From assembly GCA_030544185.1 (NCBI GenBank), contig JAUNRO010000066.1:1-12034 (forward strand): a stretch of DNA of 12,034 bases, given 5' to 3'. Position 1 is the stretch's first letter; each line of letters begins with the position of its first letter. The notes under the pieces are model-generated. The model made no database searches, was not told the DNA's origin, and worked only from the letters and a program-made list of their open reading frames with translations. The position numbers and the translations under genes were made by a program. This document shows, piece after piece, positions 5,818-11,857 of the stretch. The stretch is from Propionibacteriaceae bacterium (GTDB lineage: Bacteria > Actinomycetota > Actinomycetes > Propionibacteriales > Propionibacteriaceae).

Positions 5818-6897
5818 ATGGCTCTCTCGACCTTTGATCGGCCCCACCAGGCTACAGATCAACGCGCCGATGAGCGGGCGACGTCGCGGGGTTTTCTCTA
5901 CGCGGCCCTGGTGATGGCGGCGCTCACCGCGCTGTTGGCGCCGCCGCTGGTCGCGGCGTTCCCCGCGGAACGCAGTCCCGCTCCCATCGTCGGCGGAGTC
6001 GCCTTGGTGGCGCTCGGCATCACGGCCCTCGGCCTGCGCTCCGGCAGTGAACGAACGTCGCGGATCCATGCCCTCGAGGGTCTGAGCCTGCTGCTCTATC
6101 TCTCGCCACTGCTGATCCTCTCCTTGGTCTTTCCACTGGCGCGCGAGCAACTGGCCGCTGCCCGGGTCGGCGCCGTCTCGCTCACGGCGCTGCTGCTCGC
6201 CTGCTGCATAGCCGTCCCGTGGGTGAGCCAGGCCGTCTGCCTGCCGATCTATCGCGCCCTGGAGGAGTTCCGTGCCGAACGGGACGCCGCGGGGCCGGCC
6301 GAGGCTGCGCCTCGCCCGAGCGGCAGGCTCGTCGCCGGCGCACTGGGCGGGCTCGTTCTCGGCTCAGTGCTGTGGGCGGACAAGCTCCTCGCCTTCCTCT
6401 TCCACGGCGCGGAGGGGATTCCTGCGTTCACGATCTTCCTCGCGCTGCTGCCGGCCGTGGCCGGGTACAGCTACTACTTCGCCGTGGCCGGCCGCTGCCT
6501 CCTGCGCGCCGTCGCGCTCGGGATGGCGCTGACGATGGCCGTCACCACCACCCTCGCCGCCGTCCAGCCGGATCGGATCGGGCTGAGCACCACCTTGGGT
6601 ATCGCGTCAACGCTGTTGATGTGCGTGACGCTGGTGAGCCACACACTCGCTGAACTCGGGCACAGGCTGTTCGCGGTGCTCATCAGCGCCCTGCACCTCG
6701 TGGCGCTGGTCGTTGTGATCCCGGCCCTGCCGCTGATGACGGCCACCCTCGTGGTTGCGGCCGTCGATCTGGGCCTGCTGGCGATCTCCGGGCTCGGCTA
6801 TTGGCTCCTGCTCAATCAGGCCCCCGCCGAGGCACCCGTCGCGGTCATCGAGCGCGAGCTCTTCCCGCGGCGCGGTGTCCTCGTCCGCCAGAGCTGA
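5818..6897 (+). CDS. Multi-pass membrane protein, unknown function
   Basis: I do not recognise this 359-residue protein. It has a short hydrophilic N-terminus (1-24) and about ten hydrophobic segments: roughly 25-48, 57-73, 86-108, 116-145, 171-195, 201-224, 228-250, 257-279, 283-304 and 307-332. A cytoplasmic-looking charged loop (146-170) follows segment 4, and the tail (333-359) ends in a basic stretch. Charged or polar residues within helices (Asp188, Lys189 in segment 5; Tyr217/219/220 in segment 6) could be functional. I see no transporter signature, ATPase or catalytic motif. The ATG at 5818 has GGAG 4 bases upstream. The in-frame region before it (5608-5817) is not hydrophobic and lacks a good start, so it was left out. 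The 235-base spacer upstream holds only the amidohydrolase terminator and a weak GGGGC/GCCCC dyad near 5720-5750. The gene ends 2 bases from the convergent small gene. Confidence 0.75.
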   Translation: MALSTFDRPHQATDQRADERATSRGFLYAALVMAALTALLAPPLVAAFPAERSPAPIVGGVALVALGITALGLRSGSERTSRIHALEGLSLLLYLSPLLILSLVFPLAREQLAAARVGAVSLTALLLACCIAVPWVSQAVCLPIYRALEEFRAERDAAGPAEAAPRPSGRLVAGALGGLVLGSVLWADKLLAFLFHGAEGIPAFTIFLALLPAVAGYSYYFAVAGRCLLRAVALGMALTMAVTTTLAAVQPDRIGLSTTLGIASTLLMCVTLVSHTLAELGHRLFAVLISALHLVALVVVIPALPLMTATLVVAAVDLGLLAISGLGYWLLLNQAPAEAPVAVIERELFPRRGVLVRQS

Positions 6898-6899
6898 GG

Positions 6900-7118
6900 T
6901 CAGTCCCTCTTCTCGAGATCGACCTCGATCTCCTCCAGCTTCCGCAGCGCTTCCTGTACGCCCGGGACGGGCTCGCGTCCTTCCTGCGGGTCCTTCCTGG
7001 CCACCTCGGCCAGGTCGGTCTCGAGCAACGTCATCTTGCTTGTGTCGTTGCCCAGATGGCCGGGCTGGCGGTCCTCGCCGGACTCCTGCGGGTCGGCATG
7101 GTCGGAGTTCTCGGTCAC
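6900..7118 (-). CDS. Small acidic hydrophilic protein, unknown function
   Basis: This 72-residue protein is not recognised. The N-terminal third is rich in Asp, Glu, Ser, Gly and His and looks disordered. The middle (KMTLLETDLAEVARKDP) and the end (VQEALRKLEEIEVDLEKRD) should be helical, with a heptad-like spacing of Leu/Ile/Val. There is no signal peptide, Cys or membrane segment. The GTG at 7118 is chosen because AAGGA lies 6 bases upstream. The in-frame ATG at 7133 lacks such a site, and a longer form from 7208 would run through the promoter. A promoter-like site at 7153-7181 gives a leader of about 28 bases, so the gene appears real and separately transcribed, although it also lies 159 bases downstream of the LysR gene on the same strand. 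Confidence 0.65.
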   Translation of the reverse strand: MTENSDHADPQESGEDRQPGHLGNDTSKMTLLETDLAEVARKDPQEGREPVPGVQEALRKLEEIEVDLEKRD

Positions 7119-7123
7119 GACGC

Positions 7124-7129
7124 TTCCTT
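7124..7129 (-). promoter_or_regulatory. Ribosome-binding site that fixes the GTG start of the small acidic protein
   Basis: AAGGAA read on the minus strand lies about 5-6 bases before the GTG at 7118, while nothing similar precedes the in-frame ATG at 7133. Confidence 0.6.
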
Positions 7130-7152
7130 TCATCGCTGAAGGGGCCGCCCAC

Positions 7153-7181
7153 ATTAGAAGCCGATCGCTGACTCCAGTCGA
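7153..7181 (-). promoter_or_regulatory. Sigma-70-like promoter of the small acidic protein gene
   Basis: On the minus strand TCGACT (7176-7181, 4 of 6 of the -35 consensus) is followed after exactly 17 bases by TCTAAT (7153-7158, 5 of 6 of the -10 consensus). Transcription would start near 7146. Confidence 0.5.
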
Positions 7182-7277
7182 CCAGCCGGTGAACACCAGG
7201 TGAATCATGTCGACCGACGGCAGGAGGACTCAGCGCTGCATCAATGATCACAGGGATCGCTTGCCGGATGTCTCCGG

Positions 7278-8174
7278 TCAGCACCGGTCGAGAATCTCGG
7301 AGATCAGCGCCCGGGCAGCCGGCGAGGTCGGCGCGGGCCGGCGGTGAACGAGCGCCACGGGATGGCGCAGATCAGCGTCGGCAAGGCGGAGCGCGACGAC
7401 CCGGTGACGGACCTGCCCGGGCTCCACGGTCGACTGCGGCACGAAGGCGAAGCCCATGCCGAGGGCGGCGAACCGGATCAGCTCGTCGGTGGTCGCGACC
7501 TCGAAGGCGACCTTCCGGAACACTCCGACGCGCTCGAACGCGGCATCGACATAGTGACGCAGCCCGCTCGCGGCACGCATCTCCACCGCCGGCCCGTGCG
7601 CCGCGAGTTCGGCGAGCGTGACCTCCGCCCGTTCGGCCAGCGGGTGGCGCGCGTGCACGACGGCGACGAGCTCGTGGTCGGTGATCAGCCGGTGGGCGAG
7701 CTCACCGGGCACCTCGTGCTCATAGAAGCCGACGACCCCGACGTCCAGCTCGCCTGCGCGCAGGCCATCGATGATGCCGAACGAGCCGGGGTCGTGGATC
7801 CGGATCTCCACCGCCGGGTGCAGTTCGTGGAAGGCCGCGAGCGCCTCGTCCACCTGCGGCGCGGACTGGCCGACGACATTGATGACGCCCACCCGAAGGA
7901 CACCGGTCAACGACCCGCGCAGTGACACCATCTCCGCGATCGCCTCGTCGACCTCGGCCAGGATCCGCCGGGCCCGCGCGAGCAACTGCTCCCCCGCCGG
8001 CGTCAGGCGTACCCCCCGATTCGACCGCTCCAGCAATTGCGTGCGGTGTTCGCGTTCGAGCTTGGCGACCTGCGTGCTGAGCGCGGACTGGACCACCTGG
8101 CAGCGCTCGGCAGCGCGGGTGAAACTGCGCTCCTCGCAGACCGCGACGAAATAGCGGAGCTGGGCGATATCCAT
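7278..8174 (-). CDS. LysR family transcriptional regulator, divergent to the Rieske operon
   Basis: This 298-residue regulator has the standard LysR plan. A winged helix-turn-helix fills residues 1-60 (MDIAQLRYFVAVCEERSFTR, then AAERCQVVQSALSTQVAKLE), with the linker helix at about 60-85. A two-lobed co-inducer domain runs from about 90 to 295 (LRVGVINVVG; GELDVGVVGF; FAALGMGFAFVPQSTV). The start is fixed by the conserved N-terminus and sits only 2 bases from an 8-bp dyad that contains a LysR box. No clear Shine-Dalgarno site precedes it. Divergent placement, 178 bases from a catabolic-type operon, is the classic layout for a LysR activator that represses itself and responds to the pathway substrate or an intermediate, most likely an aromatic acid here (inference). 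Confidence 0.93.
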   Translation of the reverse strand: MDIAQLRYFVAVCEERSFTRAAERCQVVQSALSTQVAKLEREHRTQLLERSNRGVRLTPAGEQLLARARRILAEVDEAIAEMVSLRGSLTGVLRVGVINVVGQSAPQVDEALAAFHELHPAVEIRIHDPGSFGIIDGLRAGELDVGVVGFYEHEVPGELAHRLITDHELVAVVHARHPLAERAEVTLAELAAHGPAVEMRAASGLRHYVDAAFERVGVFRKVAFEVATTDELIRFAALGMGFAFVPQSTVEPGQVRHRVVALRLADADLRHPVALVHRRPAPTSPAARALISEILDRC

Positions 8175-8176
8175 GC

Positions 8177-8199
8177 AGCCATCTTGAACCCAGATGGCT
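8177..8199. promoter_or_regulatory. LysR-type box (8-bp dyad) at the LysR start codon
   Basis: AGCCATCT (8177-8184) and AGATGGCT (8192-8199) are perfect arms with a 7-base spacer. The core is ATC-N9-GAT and fits the T-N11-A rule for LysR recognition sites. A direct repeat of CAGATGGC occurs 31 bases further on (8191-8198, 8222-8229), about three helical turns, which fits an activation half-site towards the Rieske promoter. In LysR mRNA the same dyad would form a hairpin 2 bases before the AUG. Confidence 0.65.
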
Positions 8200-8235
8200 C
8201 CTATCTCAATCGTCTGATCGACAGATGGCCGAGGG

Positions 8236-8279
8236 CCCCGGGATGCTGGAATCAGGCCTCAAAGCAGAGGCACCCGGGG
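8236..8279. repeat. Nested hairpin in the leader/promoter region of the Rieske operon
   Basis: CCCCGGG (8236-8242) pairs with CCCGGGG (8273-8279), and an inner stem GCCTC (8256-8260) / GAGGC (8267-8271) has a 6-base loop. The structure ends about 60 bases before the ribosome-binding site GGAGGG (8340-8345). No T-run follows, so it is not an obvious terminator. It may be an operator for another factor or an mRNA leader structure if transcription starts upstream of it. Confidence 0.45.
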
Positions 8280-8352
8280 AATTCTTGGCGCGGCTGTCAC
8301 CCTTCACTGCCTTCGCTGCGCTCGGCCACCGGGCTCTACGGAGGGATTAGCG

Positions 8353-9624
8353 ATGACTCAGATGGCAAGTCGAGAAGCGGAGCGGGAGGTCCACTTCCCG
8401 CAGCCGGATGGATCCCGAGTGCCTTACAAGGTGTTCAGCTCCCAGGAGGTCTATGACCGGGAGCAGGCGCGGATCTATCGTGGCCCGCATTGGTCGTTCG
8501 TGGCGCTGGCCGCCGAGATTCCGAATGTGCATGATTTCAAGGCGACGTTCGTCGGTGATACGCCGGTGGTCGTGACGCGCACCGAGGACGGATTCGCCTG
8601 CTGGGTGAACCGGTGCGCCCACCGCGGCGCGATCGTGTGCCGGGAGAAGTTCGGCAATCGGGCCGATCACACGTGTGTTTACCACCAGTGGAACTACAAC
8701 GCCAAGGGTGACCTGCAGGGCGTTCCGTTCCGGCGCGGCATCAAGGCCGAGGGCAAGCGCTTGACCGGCATGGCGAAGGAGTTCAAGCCGGAGAACTATG
8801 GCTTGATGAAGCTGCGGGTCGCCGATTTCCATGGGCTGCTGTTCGCCACGTTCTCCGATGAAACCCCGGACATCGAGGATTATCTGGGTCCGGAGATGAA
8901 GCCGTGGGTCGAGCGGATCGTGGCTGGTCGCGAGCTCGAATATCTGGGCTGCACGCGTCAATATGCGCATTCGAACTGGAAGCTCTACTACGAGAACGTG
9001 AAGGACCCCTATCACGCCTCGCTGCTGCACCTGTTCCACACGACGTTCAACATCTTCCGGGTGGGCATGAAGGCGCGCTCGATCCCCGATTCCCGGCACG
9101 GGCTGCACTCGATCATCACCGTGACGAAGCCGGAAGAGGACACCGACACCGCTGAGGCTTATCAAAAGCAGTCGATCCGGTCGATGGATTCGGGGTTCCA
9201 GTTGGAGGATCCCTATCTGTTGGGGCAGGTCTCGGAATATGACGAGGACTGCACCAACCACATCCAGACGATCTTCCCGCAGTTGGTGATCCAGCAGATC
9301 CACAACACCTTGGTCTGCCGGCAGGTGCTGCCGAAGGCGCCAGGTGAGTTCGAGCTGATCTTCCATTTCTTCGGGTATGCCGACGATTCCGAGGAACTGC
9401 GTGAGCTGCGCCTGCTGCAGGCCAACCTCGTGGGTCCCGCGGGCTATATCTCGATGGAGGACACCGAGGTCACCGAGCTCGTTCAGGACGGCACCGTCCG
9501 CGATGGCGAGGCCACCTCCTTCCTCGGCATGGCGCTCGATGCGCCGCAGGAGCAGGAGACCAACATCACCGAGAACCTGATCCGCAATTTCTGGTCGGGT
9601 TATCAGAAAGTCATGGGGTACTGA
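8353..9624 (+). CDS. Rieske aromatic-ring-hydroxylating oxygenase, alpha (catalytic) subunit, AndAc/NagG-like
   Basis: This 423-residue catalytic subunit hydroxylates an aromatic ring with O2 and electrons from the ferredoxin encoded downstream. The Rieske [2Fe-2S] site is Cys88-x-His90 ... Cys108-x2-His111 (CAHRGAIVC, CVYHQW). The mononuclear iron site is NVKDPYHASLLH (215-226), with His221 and His226, bridging Asp218 and probably Asp370 (ISMEDTEV) as the third ligand. Length, GDLQGVPFRRG (119-129), FNIF and TIFPQLVIQQ match what I remember of salicylate 5-hydroxylase NagG and anthranilate dioxygenase AndAc, so a substituted benzoate (salicylate, anthranilate or similar) is the likely substrate. 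The ATG at 8353 has GGAGGG 7 bases upstream. The first two-thirds use more G- and T-ending codons than the genes around it. A dioxygenase and a monooxygenase cannot be told apart from sequence. Confidence 0.93.
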   Translation: MTQMASREAEREVHFPQPDGSRVPYKVFSSQEVYDREQARIYRGPHWSFVALAAEIPNVHDFKATFVGDTPVVVTRTEDGFACWVNRCAHRGAIVCREKFGNRADHTCVYHQWNYNAKGDLQGVPFRRGIKAEGKRLTGMAKEFKPENYGLMKLRVADFHGLLFATFSDETPDIEDYLGPEMKPWVERIVAGRELEYLGCTRQYAHSNWKLYYENVKDPYHASLLHLFHTTFNIFRVGMKARSIPDSRHGLHSIITVTKPEEDTDTAEAYQKQSIRSMDSGFQLEDPYLLGQVSEYDEDCTNHIQTIFPQLVIQQIHNTLVCRQVLPKAPGEFELIFHFFGYADDSEELRELRLLQANLVGPAGYISMEDTEVTELVQDGTVRDGEATSFLGMALDAPQEQETNITENLIRNFWSGYQKVMGY

Positions 9625-9627
9625 GCA

Positions 9628-10143
9628 ATGACCGACACACTGCAACCCACCGAGGTCGACCTCACACCGACCCCCGACCTGATGCTGTGGCTGGAGATCT
9701 TCGAGACCCAGTCCCGCTATTCCCACGCGATCGACGCCGATGACATCGAGACCTGGCCGTCGTTCTTCACCGAGGACGCGACCTACACGATCGTGTCGCG
9801 GGAGAACTATGAGCGCGGGCTGCCGGCGCCGATCCTGTATTGCCGCAACCAGGCGATGATGCGCGACCGCGTGGTGGCGCTGCGCAACGCGAACATCTAT
9901 GAGGAGCACCGCTATCGCCACAGCACCCCGGGGCCGGTGATCGTCAGCCGTGACGGCGACACCGTGACCACGGAGATGAGCTACATCGTCGTGCGCACCG
10001 GGCAGAACGGCGTGGCCGAGGTCTACTCCGCCGGCAGCTACCACGACACGCTGGTGAAGACCGAGCAGGGCTGGCGCTACCAGGAGCGGAAAGTCATCTA
10101 TGACACCTCCCGCGTCCTCACTCTGCTCGCCACCCCGATCTGA
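9628..10143 (+). CDS. Rieske oxygenase beta (small) subunit
   Basis: This 171-residue protein has the cone-shaped NTF2/SnoaL-like fold of ring-hydroxylating dioxygenase beta subunits, which form the structural part of an alpha3beta3 complex. Recognisable parts are the N-terminal helix EIFETQSRYSHAIDADDIETW (about 28-48), the strand start FFTEDATYTI (51-60), then NIYEEHRYRHS (about 94-104; the usual region of subunit contact), and the C-terminal GWRYQERKVIYDTSR (about 148-162). The start lies 3 bases after the alpha-subunit stop, so the two are probably translationally coupled, as expected for subunits made in equal amounts. Catalytic residues are not expected in this subunit. Confidence 0.92.
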   Translation: MTDTLQPTEVDLTPTPDLMLWLEIFETQSRYSHAIDADDIETWPSFFTEDATYTIVSRENYERGLPAPILYCRNQAMMRDRVVALRNANIYEEHRYRHSTPGPVIVSRDGDTVTTEMSYIVVRTGQNGVAEVYSAGSYHDTLVKTEQGWRYQERKVIYDTSRVLTLLATPI

Positions 10144-10151
10144 GGAGTCCC

Positions 10152-10463
10152 ATGACGACGTGGCATGAAGTGATCACCCTCGAGGAGCTCGAGGACGAAG
10201 AGCCCACTCCCGTCCAGGTCGGCGGCACCCCGATCGCGCTGGTCAGGGTGGATGACGACGTCTTTGCCCTCCACGACGTCTGCACCCACGAGGTCGCGCC
10301 CCTGTCGGAGGGGTTCGTGGAGGACGGGTGCCTGGAGTGCCCTTTGCACCAGGGCTTGTTCGACCTCGCCACCGGCAAGGCGGTCAAGGAACCCTGCACG
10401 GTCGACGTGCAGACGTTCCCGACCCGTGTCGTCGACGGCAACGTGGAAATCGGGATCGAATAA
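10152..10463 (+). CDS. Rieske-type [2Fe-2S] ferredoxin of the oxygenase system
   Basis: This 103-residue soluble ferredoxin passes electrons from the reductase to the oxygenase. Cluster ligands are Cys44-x-His46 (CTHE) and Cys63-x2-His66 (CPLHQ) with the usual 16-residue gap, followed by FDLATGKAVKEP (70-81) and a C-terminal strand pair, as in the BphA3/AndAb type. The acidic N-terminal stretch (EELEDEEP, 11-18) may help docking. GAGGAG overlaps the beta-subunit stop and lies 5 bases before the ATG, which indicates tight co-expression with the oxygenase subunits. NirD-like small subunits also have this fold, but the gene context decides. Confidence 0.93.
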   Translation: MTTWHEVITLEELEDEEPTPVQVGGTPIALVRVDDDVFALHDVCTHEVAPLSEGFVEDGCLECPLHQGLFDLATGKAVKEPCTVDVQTFPTRVVDGNVEIGIE

Positions 10464-10473
10464 CAGGGTCGCT

Positions 10474-10498
10474 GGGGCCGGCGCGGGTCGTCGGCCCC
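10474..10498 (+). terminator. GC hairpin between the ferredoxin and reductase genes
   Basis: GGGGCCG (10474-10480) and CGGCCCC (10492-10498) form a 7-bp stem with an 11-base loop, starting 10 bases after the ferredoxin stop. Only GGTT follows, so termination would be weak. It may reduce read-through or protect the upstream mRNA so that less reductase is made than oxygenase. The rest of the 149-base spacer shows no convincing promoter. Confidence 0.45.
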
Positions 10499-10612
10499 GG
10501 TTGCCCGGTGCGGACGCGCAGAATTCACGGCCAGTGTCGTCATCTCAGAACCTGGCTAGGGGAAACGCCCTTGTGCCGGCAATGACCGTGGATTATGCGC
10601 AGAGGAGGAACC

Positions 10613-11824
10613 ATGACCAACACGATCGTCATCGTCGGCGCGGGTCAGGCCGGAGGCTGGGCGGCGGCGACCCTGCGCAAGGAGGGGTACGCGGGGCGCG
10701 TCGTCCTCATCGGCGACGAGCCGCACCCGCCCTATGAACGCCCGCCGCTGTCGAAAGCCGTGCTGAAGGGTGAGGCGAAGCCCGAGCACACGCACGTGAT
10801 GCCGGCGGACAAGTTCGCCGAACTCGACCTCGACTTCCGCCCCAAGACCACGGTGACCGCGATCGACCGGGCCCGTCACGAGGTCGAGCTGGCCGATGGC
10901 GAGCGCATCGGCTTCGACAAGCTCATCCTCGCCATGGGCGGCAGGGCCCGGGCACTGCCGGTGCCCGGCGGCGACCTCGACGGTGTCCTCACCCTGCGCA
11001 CGCTCGCCGATGTCGAGCAGCTCAAGGACCGGCTGACCGAGGGCGCGCGGATCGTCGTCGTGGGTGGTGGCTGGATCGGGCTCGAGGTGGCGGCGACCGC
11101 GCGCCAGGCCGGTGCGGAGGTCGTGGTGGCCGAGGCGATGCCTCGGCTGTGCCAGCGCGCCGTACCCGAGGTGATCTCGGACTATTTGCTGCGATTGCAC
11201 ACCGGTCACGGTGTGGAGGTACGCCTCGGGGCGGGCGTCCAACAGATCGAGCGCGACGGCGACGGTCTGCGGGTCGAGCTGACCGACGGCACGTGGCTCC
11301 CGGCGGACACAGTGGTGGCCGGCATCGGGCTCGCGCCGCACCTGGAGCTGGCCGAGGCGGCCGGGCTGGAGCTGGATCAGGGCGTGGTCGTCGGCCCGGA
11401 CACGCGCACGAGCGATCCGGACATCTTCGCCGCGGGTGATATCGCGGTCGCCGACAACCCGTGGGCCGGTGGCCGCATCCGGCTCGAGTCGTGGCAGAAC
11501 GCCCAGGACCAGGGCATCGCCGCCGCCAAGGCGGCGCTCGGTCAGGAGGTCACGCATGAGCCGCTGCCGTGGTTCTGGTCGGATCAATACGACGTGAACC
11601 TGCAGCTCTATGGGATCGCGAAGCCCGAGCACACCGAGGTCGTGCGCGGGAACCCGGAGGACGGGGAGTTTCTCGTGTTCTTCCTCGACGGCGACAAGAT
11701 GGCGGCGTCGATGGGCCCGAACGGTGGCCGCGATCTGCGGCTCACCAAGCGCATCATCGAACGCGGGATCAGTGTCGACGCCACGGCCCTGGCCGATCCA
11801 GCCACCCCGCTGCCGAAGCGCTGA
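10613..11824 (+). CDS. FAD-dependent NAD(P)H:ferredoxin reductase (BphA4/AndAa type)
   Basis: This 403-residue flavoprotein of the glutathione-reductase fold should oxidise NADH and reduce the Rieske ferredoxin encoded just upstream. Domains in order: an FAD-binding Rossmann motif VGAGQAGGWAA (8-18); PPYERPPLSK (39-48), typical of this family; an NAD-binding motif VVGGGWIGLEVAA (149-161); the second FAD motif FAAGDIA (272-278); and a C-terminal interface domain from about 315 (PWFWSDQYDVNLQLYG, 319-334). Length is typical. The ATG at 10613 follows AGGAGG at 4 bases; an in-frame start at 10595 would have no ribosome-binding site. It is the last gene of the operon and is separated from the ferredoxin gene by a 149-base spacer with a hairpin. 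It might also serve other ferredoxins. Confidence 0.93.
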   Translation: MTNTIVIVGAGQAGGWAAATLRKEGYAGRVVLIGDEPHPPYERPPLSKAVLKGEAKPEHTHVMPADKFAELDLDFRPKTTVTAIDRARHEVELADGERIGFDKLILAMGGRARALPVPGGDLDGVLTLRTLADVEQLKDRLTEGARIVVVGGGWIGLEVAATARQAGAEVVVAEAMPRLCQRAVPEVISDYLLRLHTGHGVEVRLGAGVQQIERDGDGLRVELTDGTWLPADTVVAGIGLAPHLELAEAAGLELDQGVVVGPDTRTSDPDIFAAGDIAVADNPWAGGRIRLESWQNAQDQGIAAAKAALGQEVTHEPLPWFWSDQYDVNLQLYGIAKPEHTEVVRGNPEDGEFLVFFLDGDKMAASMGPNGGRDLRLTKRIIERGISVDATALADPATPLPKR

Positions 11825-11857
11825 AGTGCGCGTGGGGGTGTCGTCGGGTCACGCACT
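11825..11857. terminator. Weak hairpin between convergent reductase and patatin-like genes
   Basis: AGTGCG-CG-TG (11825-11834) can pair with CACGCACT (11850-11857) apart from a 2-base bulge, around a 15-base loop. It overlaps the stop of the minus-strand gene and directly follows the reductase stop. It is a possible bidirectional terminator without a T-run. Confidence 0.3.

Noticed and set aside
8347..10044. A 565-codon open frame on the minus strand opposite the alpha and beta subunit genes
   Set aside because: It lies antisense to two genes with clear family motifs. Its Leu/Arg/Asp/His-rich sequence is the usual by-product of GC-rich codon use on the other strand, and it matches no family I know.
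10571..10599. TTGTGC-N17-TATGCG as a promoter for the reductase gene
   Set aside because: Only 3 of 6 matches in each box, and the expected start of transcription would fall inside the ribosome-binding site.
10556..11632. A 358-codon open frame on the minus strand opposite the reductase gene
   Set aside because: It overlaps the well-supported FAD reductase. It has a shadow-like composition and no recognisable motif.
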